This document shows positions 1 through 4,393 of a stretch of 6,405 nt of DNA, one piece after another. The DNA comes from CAZWVM01 sp964637705 (GTDB lineage Bacteria > UBA8481): assembly GCA_964637705.1 (NCBI GenBank), contig CAZWVM010000194.1:1-6405 (forward strand), written 5' to 3'. The translations under genes were made by a program, and so were the position numbers. Position 1 is the first letter of the stretch. Each line of letters begins with the position of its first letter. The notes under the pieces are model-generated. The model was not told where the DNA came from, ran no database searches, and saw only the letters and a list, made by a program, of their open reading frames with translations.

Positions 1-63
1 CTTCTTCAGGGCGTTCGAGTAGCGGACGATGATGCGGGCGTGGGCGAGAATCCTGGAATCCAT
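1..63 (-). CDS. N-terminus of a probable M29-family aminopeptidase (partial, runs off left edge)
   Basis: Only the first 21 codons are inside the window. They read MDSRILAHARIIVRYSNALK and one more Lys. The pattern M-D-x-R-x-x-x-x-A-R-x-x-V-x-Y-S-x-x-x-K resembles the start of M29 (AmpS/aminopeptidase T type) metallopeptidases, which are cytoplasmic enzymes that remove N-terminal residues from peptides. The metal ligands of that family lie far downstream and cannot be seen, so the family call rests on this short match from memory. The start is well supported: AGGAGG lies at 72-77 on the minus strand, exactly 8 bases before the ATG. The gene follows the cyclase gene in the same direction after a 151-base gap that holds a hairpin, so it is probably a separate transcription unit. 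Another enzyme with a similar first helix is possible. Confidence 0.55.
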   Translation of the reverse strand, partial: MDSRILAHARIIVRYSNALKK

Positions 64-71
64 GTGGGAGG

Positions 72-77
72 CCTCCT
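72..77 (-). promoter_or_regulatory. Shine-Dalgarno AGGAGG for the aminopeptidase-like gene
   Basis: Read on the minus strand this is a perfect AGGAGG, 8 bases before the ATG at 61-63. It sits inside the palindrome GGAGGCCTCC, so the ribosome site could in principle pair with the bases just before the start codon. It is what fixes the start of the left-edge gene. Confidence 0.8.
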
Positions 78-104
78 GAAGGGTGATCCGACAGGTGCAT
101 TTTC

Positions 105-118
105 GTTCGAAAACGAAC
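105..118. repeat. Operator-like inverted repeat GTTCG-N4-CGAAC
   Basis: The plus strand reads GTTCG AAAA CGAAC, a perfect 5-base inverted repeat with a 4-base centre. A second, overlapping reading, TTCGTT-CGAA-AACGAA at 102-117, gives 6-base arms. It lies 41 bases upstream of the aminopeptidase-like start codon, between that gene and the candidate terminator of the signalling operon. Either a repressor site or a small mRNA hairpin is possible. It does not match the Gram-positive LexA box, in which GAAC comes first and GTTC second. No regulator can be named. Confidence 0.35.
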
Positions 119-130
119 CGAGGTGAAGAC

Positions 131-149
131 AAAAAGGGCCGGCGCCGGG
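131..149 (-). terminator. Weak terminator-like palindrome followed by T5
   Basis: On the minus strand the 10-base palindrome CCGGCGCCGG (139-148) is followed, after CCC, by five T residues (131-135). A GC-rich palindrome followed by a T-run suggests an intrinsic terminator. However, the palindrome has no built-in loop, so any hairpin would have a very short stem. It could act together with the better hairpin at 184-209 to end the kinase operon before the next gene. Confidence 0.3.
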
Positions 150-183
150 GGACTGCGGATGCGGAGGATCGAGGATCGCCGAC

Positions 184-209
184 GGGACCGGCGAAAGCCG
201 GCACGGCCC
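184..209 (-). terminator. GC-rich hairpin just after the signalling operon
   Basis: The stem CCGGC (188-192)/GCCGG (197-201) closes a 4-base loop (GAAA on plus, TTTC on minus), and flanking GGG (184-186) and CCC (207-209) could extend it past a bulge. It begins 6 bases after the stop codon of the diguanylate cyclase gene, where a transcript end is expected. No T-run follows directly. It is therefore either a mRNA-stabilising or pause hairpin, or the first half of a terminator finished by the palindrome and T5 at 131-149. Confidence 0.4.
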
Positions 210-214
210 TTCGG

Positions 215-1105
215 CTAGCGGCCGCCCCCGGTAAAGGACTCGACGCGGTTCTTCCCCCGCGCCTTCGCCTCGTAGAGGGCCTTGTCGGCGTTCTCCAGCA
301 GCTCGCGCGCGGCCCCGGCGGCGGCGCCGAAGGAGGCGGTGACGCGCGGCAGGCCGGGCCCGAGGTCGGTCTCCGCGATCTGCTGGCGGATGCGGTCGGC
401 GATCGTGGCCGCGGCGGCGATGTCGGTCTCGGGCAGGAGCACCACGAACTCCTCGCCGCCGAAACGCGCGACGAAGTCGGTCGTGCGCATGCGGCCCTTC
501 ACCACGGCCGCGACTTCCACGAGCACGCGATCGCCGGCGGCGTGGCCGTAGGTGTCGTTGATCGACTTGAAGTTGTCGATGTCGATCATGAGGCAGGAGA
601 GATCGCTCCCGTACCGCTTCGCCCGCTCGATCTCCTCCGAAAATCTCATGTCGAAATAGCGGCGGTTCGAGACGCCCGTCAGGGGATCGGTGATGGCGAG
701 GATCTCGAAGGTTTCCGCGCGCCGCTCGGCGGCCTCCTTCGCGGCCTTCTCCCGCAGCGCGGTCTGGACGCGCGCCAAAAGCTCGGCGACGTGGAAGGGC
801 TTGAGGATGTAGTCGCGGCCGCCGGCTTCGAAGCCGGTCACGCGGTCCTCGACGTCGCCGCGCGCCGTGAGGAAGATCACCGGGATCCCGGGATGGCTCT
901 CGGTGATCCGGCGACAGGCCTCGGTCCCGTCCATGACGGGCATGTTGACGTCGAGGAGGATGAGGTCGGGCCGGACGCGCTCGATCTCGGGCAGCGCGGC
1001 GACCGCGCCGTCGTAGGCGTGAACCTCGTAGCCGGCCGCGCGCAGGCGCTTCTCCAGGAGCCTGCGGATCATCTCCTCGTCGTCGATCACCATGATGCGG
1101 CTCAT
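215..1105 (-). CDS. Receiver-GGDEF response regulator (diguanylate cyclase, PleD/WspR-like architecture)
   Basis: This 296-residue cytoplasmic protein has a receiver domain (about 1-117), a charged helical linker (about 113-137) and a GGDEF domain (about 138-292). The receiver has the acidic pair D8/D9, phospho-acceptor D52 in LLDVNMP, T80 and K102 in LKPF. The cyclase domain has D-I-D-N-F-K (175-180), N183 and the active-site loop GGEEF (216-220), so it should make cyclic di-GMP from two GTP. R207-T-T-D210 lies five residues before GGEEF, matching the RxxD inhibitory I-site, so product feedback is expected. Phosphorylation of D52 should promote dimerisation and activity. The ATG overlaps the stop of the preceding receiver gene (ATGA), and AGGAGA lies 8 bases upstream (1114-1119). 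It is the last gene of the kinase operon and is therefore its likely output. PleD has two receivers before GGDEF. Here there is one, with a second encoded separately next door. Confidence 0.95.
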   Translation of the reverse strand: MSRIMVIDDEEMIRRLLEKRLRAAGYEVHAYDGAVAALPEIERVRPDLILLDVNMPVMDGTEACRRITESHPGIPVIFLTARGDVEDRVTGFEAGGRDYILKPFHVAELLARVQTALREKAAKEAAERRAETFEILAITDPLTGVSNRRYFDMRFSEEIERAKRYGSDLSCLMIDIDNFKSINDTYGHAAGDRVLVEVAAVVKGRMRTTDFVARFGGEEFVVLLPETDIAAAATIADRIRQQIAETDLGPGLPRVTASFGAAAGAARELLENADKALYEAKARGKNRVESFTGGGR

Positions 1106-1476
1106 GGAACCAGTCTCCTGATCACGGCCAAGAGTTCCGCGGCGCGGAACGGCTTGGTCACGAATTCGTCGCAGCCGGCCGCGAGGGCCTTCTCCCGGTC
1201 CTCGGCCATGGCGTGCGCGGTCAGGGCCACGACGGGAACGGTAGCGGTCTCGGAATCGGCCTTGAGCCGCCGCGTCGCCTCCCAGCCGTCCAGGCCCGGG
1301 AGGGACATGTCCATGAGGACGAGGGCGGGCCGGAGAGAGCGCGCGGCCTCGATCCCCGAGGCCGCATCGGATCGGATCATGCAGTCATAACCGGACCGGG
1401 TCAAAACCTTTTCGACGAGGCGGCTGTTCTCGGGGTGGTCCTCGACGACGAGGACGAGGGGGCGCGAGCCGGTCAC
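1102..1476 (-). CDS. Stand-alone receiver-domain response regulator (CheY/DivK-like)
   Basis: This 124-residue protein consists of one receiver domain and nothing else. E12-D13 form the acidic pocket, D56 in LVLMDMSLPG is the phospho-acceptor, T86 is the switch residue and K108 in TKPF completes the site. The start of helix 1 (EDHPENSRLVEKVL) is typical of DivK-like receivers found beside hybrid kinases. With no output domain it must act by protein contact or as a phosphate relay or sink. The start is GTG at 1474-1476, overlapping the kinase stop as GTGA. GGGGAG at 1485-1490, 8 bases upstream, supports this start. The 4-base overlaps on both sides imply translational coupling and roughly matched expression with kinase and cyclase. 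Whether it competes with the cyclase receiver for phosphate or regulates the kinase cannot be read from sequence. Confidence 0.93.
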   Translation of the reverse strand: MTGSRPLVLVVEDHPENSRLVEKVLTRSGYDCMIRSDAASGIEAARSLRPALVLMDMSLPGLDGWEATRRLKADSETATVPVVALTAHAMAEDREKALAAGCDEFVTKPFRAAELLAVIRRLVP

Positions 1477-3443
1477 GGCCGCTTCTCCCCGGCGAGGATC
1501 CGGACGATCTCCAGGAATTCGGAGCGGCCCACGGGCTTGACGGATTGGCGGACCGCGCCCGCCTTCACCGCCGCGCCGTCGTCGTCGGAGACGGAAAGGA
1601 CGGCGACGGGCACGGACGACGTCGCCGGGTCGGACTTGAGATCGCGGAGCAGCGAGCGGCCGTCACCGTCCGGGAGCTGGATGTCCAGGATGACGCCCGC
1701 GGGGAGGCGTCCCCGCGCGCGCGCGGCGTCGAGCCAGGCGCGCGCCTCCGCGATCGTCGGCGCCGGCACCAATTCCACCGCGCTCTTCTCGACGTGCCGC
1801 CGGAAGAGCGCGATCGCGTCGCGGTCGTCCTCGACGACGAGAAGCACGGGAGCGCTCTCCGCGGGCGCGGACGCGCGGGGCCGGACGAGCGGCAGGGCGA
1901 GCCGGAAGACGGAGCCGTCGCCGAGGACGGATCTGACGGTGAGGCGCCCGCCCATCAGCTCCACGAAACGCCGGGCGATGGAGAGCCCGAGGCCGGTGCC
2001 GCCGTGCTTGCGCGTCGTCGCCCCGTCCACCTGGTGGAACTCCTCGAAGATCCGGCCGAGCTCGTTCTCCGGGATCCCCGGGCCCGTGTCCTCGACCTCC
2101 ACCACGCCGAAGTCGGTGTCCCGGAAGAGCCTCACGGTGACGCGGCCCCGGTCGGTGAACTTGACGGCGTTGGAGAGGAGGTTCATGACGACCTGGCGCA
2201 CGCGGTCGCGGTCCGCGCGCACCATCAGGTCGTCCTCGCGGATCGAGAGTTCGAGCCGGAGTCCCTTCGGGGCCGCGAGGGGCTCGACGACGGTGAGAAC
2301 GTCCTTCACGACGTCGCGGAGGCGGACGTCGGCGACCTCGACCTTCATGTGCCCGGCTTCGATCTTGGAGAGGTCGAGAATCTCGTTGATGAGCTTGAGG
2401 AGATGCTCGGCGGAGCGGAGGATCGCGCGCACGTCCTCCTTCTGCTCCTCCGAGAGGTCCCCGTCGAGCCCGTCGAGGAGCACCTCGGAGTAGCCGATAA
2501 TGGAGTTCATCGGCGTCCTGAGCTCGTGGCTCATGTTCGCGAGGAACTGCGATTTCAGCCGCGACGCCTTCAGGAGCTCCTCGTTCTTCAGGGCGATCTC
2601 CTGCAGTCGATCCCGGTCGATCCTCTCGCGGTCCAGGACCGTCTCGATCATGGCGTTGTAGGCCCGGGCGAGCGTGCCGATCTCGTCCGCGGATTCCGTA
2701 TCCGCGCGCGCCGAGCGGTCGCCGCGCCCGAATCGTTCCGTCGCCGCGCGGAGGTTCTCGACGGGGATGACGAAGAGGCGGCGGAGGGAGAGATAGAAGC
2801 CGAGGGAGAGGAGGACGGTTCCGACCAGGACGAGCCTGTTGACGAGCTCGATCCGATCGATCTTCTCGTTGGAGATCGCGCTGATCGACGAGCCGAGGGC
2901 GTCGATCCGGTCCTCGACGTCCAGGCAGGCATACTGGACGTCGTAGACCGTGAGCGCGGTGTCGCCGGCGGCGACGGCGTCGATCGTGCGGCGGCACTCC
3001 TCCCAGGCCCGCACCACGTCCTCGATCCCCTCGCGGATCCGGGCCTCGTCGAGCTGGCGCTCGAAGAGACTCCGGTTGAGGAACTGGGGGTCGATGGAGA
3101 GGGGGACGGGACCGAGGTTCAGGGGGGCGCCGCCGGAGGGGGCGATCTCTCGCGCGCCGAGATACTCGACGAGCGCGCGGCCGGTCTCGACGCGCGCCGC
3201 GAGGTCGCCGGTCCAGGCCTCGCGGTTCGCGGGATCCAGGAGCGCGCCGCCGGCGAGCCTCGAGACGCTCTCGACGATCCCGCGCAGGGTGTAGACGTAG
3301 TTCAGGAGATCCGCGTCTCCGCGGCTCTGCGCCGACATGTACATGTTGGCGGACTGCACGAGCACGAGGAGGGCGGCGAGGGAAAAGAGCATCAGCGCGA
3401 TCTTGGCGCGGACGGAGCGCAGGATGAAACGCATGAAACTCAT
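1473..3443 (-). CDS. Hybrid sensor histidine kinase (TM-sensor-TM-HAMP-HisKA-HATPase-REC)
   Basis: This 656-residue inner-membrane protein has a first membrane helix at about 14-32 and an extracytoplasmic segment of about 165-170 residues to about 200. A second membrane helix (201-219) and a HAMP linker (about 221-272) follow, then HisKA with SHELRTP and phospho-accepting H306. The ATPase domain has the N-box around N421/N425, DTGPGIP (452-458) and HGGTGLGLSIA (480-490). The C-terminal receiver (about 531-652) has E538-D539-D540, phospho-acceptor D587 in LDIQLPDG, S617 and K636. All catalytic residues are present, so it should be active. The sensor region looks helical, has two cysteines (150, 173) and matches no family I recognise. 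The ATG at 3443 has no Shine-Dalgarno but sits 6 bases after TATACT. The alternative Met4 has no ribosome site either. It is the first gene of the operon that ends with the diguanylate cyclase. Confidence 0.95.
   Translation of the reverse strand: MSFMRFILRSVRAKIALMLFSLAALLVLVQSANMYMSAQSRGDADLLNYVYTLRGIVESVSRLAGGALLDPANREAWTGDLAARVETGRALVEYLGAREIAPSGGAPLNLGPVPLSIDPQFLNRSLFERQLDEARIREGIEDVVRAWEECRRTIDAVAAGDTALTVYDVQYACLDVEDRIDALGSSISAISNEKIDRIELVNRLVLVGTVLLSLGFYLSLRRLFVIPVENLRAATERFGRGDRSARADTESADEIGTLARAYNAMIETVLDRERIDRDRLQEIALKNEELLKASRLKSQFLANMSHELRTPMNSIIGYSEVLLDGLDGDLSEEQKEDVRAILRSAEHLLKLINEILDLSKIEAGHMKVEVADVRLRDVVKDVLTVVEPLAAPKGLRLELSIREDDLMVRADRDRVRQVVMNLLSNAVKFTDRGRVTVRLFRDTDFGVVEVEDTGPGIPENELGRIFEEFHQVDGATTRKHGGTGLGLSIARRFVELMGGRLTVRSVLGDGSVFRLALPLVRPRASAPAESAPVLLVVEDDRDAIALFRRHVEKSAVELVPAPTIAEARAWLDAARARGRLPAGVILDIQLPDGDGRSLLRDLKSDPATSSVPVAVLSVSDDDGAAVKAGAVRQSVKPVGRSEFLEIVRILAGEKRP
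1485..1490 (-). promoter_or_regulatory. Shine-Dalgarno GGGGAG fixing the GTG start of the receiver gene
   Basis: Read on the minus strand, GGGGAG lies 8 bases before the GTG at 1474-1476. It is inside the last codons of the kinase gene and decides this non-ATG start, which also produces the 4-base GTGA overlap. The same 8-base spacing recurs at the cyclase gene and at the aminopeptidase-like gene. Confidence 0.7.
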
Positions 3444-3551
3444 GCGGCGAGTATATCAGGAAGAGAAGACCCGGACAGCGGAGGCGGTCGGGAAAGTCGG
3501 TGAAAAAACAGACGTCAAGCGGCAGGGGAGAGGGCCCCGGGGCGGGTCCGC
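3444..3551. other. Intergenic region between the ABC ATPase and kinase genes
   Basis: This 108-base spacer separates two minus-strand genes. Besides the TATACT box next to the kinase start, it holds a TTGACG (3513-3518, minus) that lies 57 bases before TATACT and has no -10 partner at normal spacing. It also holds a six-T run on the minus strand at 3503-3508. A short inverted repeat, GGCGG/CCGCC, overlaps the ABC stop region but lies well before the T-run, so no convincing intrinsic terminator is present. Some read-through from the ABC gene into the kinase operon is possible. Confidence 0.4.
3450..3458 (-). promoter_or_regulatory. Extended -10 promoter of the kinase operon, likely leaderless
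   Basis: On the minus strand the sequence reads TG-A-TATACT (3458 down to 3450), an extended -10 element with 5 of 6 matches to TATAAT. Only six bases separate TATACT from the kinase ATG, so transcription should start at or within a base or two of the A of the start codon, giving a leaderless mRNA. No good -35 is visible 16-18 bases upstream, which the TGn extension could offset. No Shine-Dalgarno exists between the box and the ATG. Confidence 0.55.
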
Positions 3552-4268
3552 CTACGCGCCCTCGACGATGCGTCCCTTCTCCAGGTGGACGATCCGGTCG
3601 GCGCATTGGGCCCCGTGGGGATCGTGCGTGACCATGACGATGGTCTTCTCCAGACCCTGGGACAGCCGCGTGAGAAGGGCGAGCACGTCCTGGGCGCTCG
3701 CGGCGTCGAGGTTCCCGGTCGGCTCGTCGCAGAGGAGAATCGCGGGATCCGTCACGATCGCGCGCGCGATGCCCACGCGCTGCTCCTGCCCCCCGGAGAG
3801 GGCCTTCGGCAGGTGATCCATCCGGTCGGCAAGCCCCACGATCTCCAGGGCGTTCTCCGCGCGCTCGCGCCGCTCGCGCGAGGTGAAGGGGAAGAGGAGA
3901 AGCGGCAGCTCGACGTTTTCGAGCGCCGTCAGCACAGGGATCAGGTTGAAGCGCTGGAAGATGAAGCCGTACCGGCGGCTGCGGAAGGCCGCCATCTCGC
4001 TCTCCGTCAGCTCCGTCAGGTCGACGCCGTCGACGAGGATGCGGCCGGCGGTCGGGCGGTCGAGGCCGGCGACCAGGTTCAAGAGCGTCGTCTTGCCGCT
4101 GCCGGACGGACCCATGAGCGCCGTGAACTCCCCGGCTGGAATCGTGAAGGTGACCTCCTGCAGGACGCGGATGAGGCTGTCGCCGCGGGTGAAATCCTTC
4201 TCCACCCGGTCGGCGACGACGGCGGGGGGCGGCGCGGCGACGGGCGGAGTTGCGACCGAAGAGTCCAT
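3552..4268 (-). CDS. ABC transporter ATP-binding protein, LolD/MacB class
   Basis: This 238-residue cytoplasmic ATPase has Walker A GPSGSGKT (53-60), a Q-loop at Q105 and the signature LSGGQ (157-161). Walker B is ILLCDEP with E182, followed by the D-loop (GNLD, 185-188) and H-loop H215. The segment RFNLIPVLTALENVELPL after the Q-loop is typical of the LolD/MacB/FtsE branch, whose partners are FtsX-like permeases for lipoprotein release, macrolide or peptide export, or cell-envelope tasks. The usual QQQR after the signature is QEQR here. A Pro/Ala-rich tail of about 18 residues precedes the first strand. I chose the ATG at 4266-4268 (MDSSVATPP). The frame is open 37 codons further, but that part looks non-coding and would cross the promoter. 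No permease or membrane-fusion gene is adjacent. There is no Shine-Dalgarno: TATACT lies 6 bases upstream. The substrate is unknown. Confidence 0.93.
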   Translation of the reverse strand: MDSSVATPPVAAPPPAVVADRVEKDFTRGDSLIRVLQEVTFTIPAGEFTALMGPSGSGKTTLLNLVAGLDRPTAGRILVDGVDLTELTESEMAAFRSRRYGFIFQRFNLIPVLTALENVELPLLLFPFTSRERRERAENALEIVGLADRMDHLPKALSGGQEQRVGIARAIVTDPAILLCDEPTGNLDAASAQDVLALLTRLSQGLEKTIVMVTHDPHGAQCADRIVHLEKGRIVEGA

Positions 4269-4274
4269 GGAGGC

Positions 4275-4302
4275 AGTATAGGGGAGCGGAGGGCGGGTGC
4301 AA
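4275..4302 (-). promoter_or_regulatory. Promoter of the ABC ATPase gene, likely leaderless
   Basis: On the minus strand, TTGCAC (4302-4297), a 16-base spacer and TATACT (4280-4275) form a sigma-70-like promoter. Six bases, GCCTCC, then lead directly to the ATG. These bases contain no Shine-Dalgarno, and the expected transcription start coincides with the start codon. The -10 box and its distance to ATG are identical to those of the kinase gene. Confidence 0.5.
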
Positions 4303-4304
4303 CG

Positions 4305-4320
4305 CCGGCCCGGGCGCCGG
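4305..4320. repeat. Short GC-rich inverted repeat between the divergent promoters
   Basis: CCGGC (4305-4309) and GCCGG (4316-4320) are inverted around a 6-base centre. The element lies just upstream of the ABC promoter's -35 and about 34 bases before the -35-like box of the lipoprotein gene, a position where a regulator could act on both. In DNA this rich in G+C such short repeats also arise by chance. Confidence 0.2.
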
Positions 4321-4353
4321 TCGGCTTCCCGGGACCGTTCGCCGAAAAAAGAT

Positions 4354-4382
4354 AAGACACAAACGTATAACCATGCCATAAT
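4354..4382 (+). promoter_or_regulatory. Candidate promoter of the glucoamylase-like lipoprotein gene
   Basis: AAGACA (4354-4359, 4 of 6 to TTGACA), a 17-base spacer and CATAAT (4377-4382, 5 of 6 to TATAAT) lie in a locally A/T-rich stretch that stands out from its surroundings. A start about 7 bases after the -10 would leave a leader of only about 4-5 bases before the ATG at 4394. No Shine-Dalgarno is seen there, so initiation on a near-leaderless mRNA is likely here too. Confidence 0.45.
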
Positions 4383-4393
4383 AGACCTGCATC

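Noticed and set aside
105..118. The palindrome as a LexA (SOS) box.
   Set aside because: The arms are in the opposite order to the Gram-positive GAAC-N4-GTTC consensus, and no SOS gene is adjacent.
83..1390. A 435-codon open frame on the plus strand opposite both receiver genes.
   Set aside because: No domain is recognisable, and the opposite strand encodes intact receiver and GGDEF motifs with good ribosome sites.
1545..3503. A 652-codon open frame on the plus strand opposite the kinase.
   Set aside because: The protein is a low-complexity mix of Asp, Glu, Val, Arg and Gly mirroring the kinase codons. It has no motifs, and the minus-strand kinase has every expected residue.
3513..3518. TTGACG on the minus strand as a -35 box for the kinase operon.
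   Set aside because: It is 57 bases from TATACT, and no -10-like hexamer lies at 16-18 bases. It was probably a chance match.
4269..4379. A longer ABC ATPase with 37 extra N-terminal residues.
   Set aside because: The extension shows no family similarity, crosses the TTGCAC/TATACT promoter and lacks a ribosome site. The family normally starts close to the first strand.
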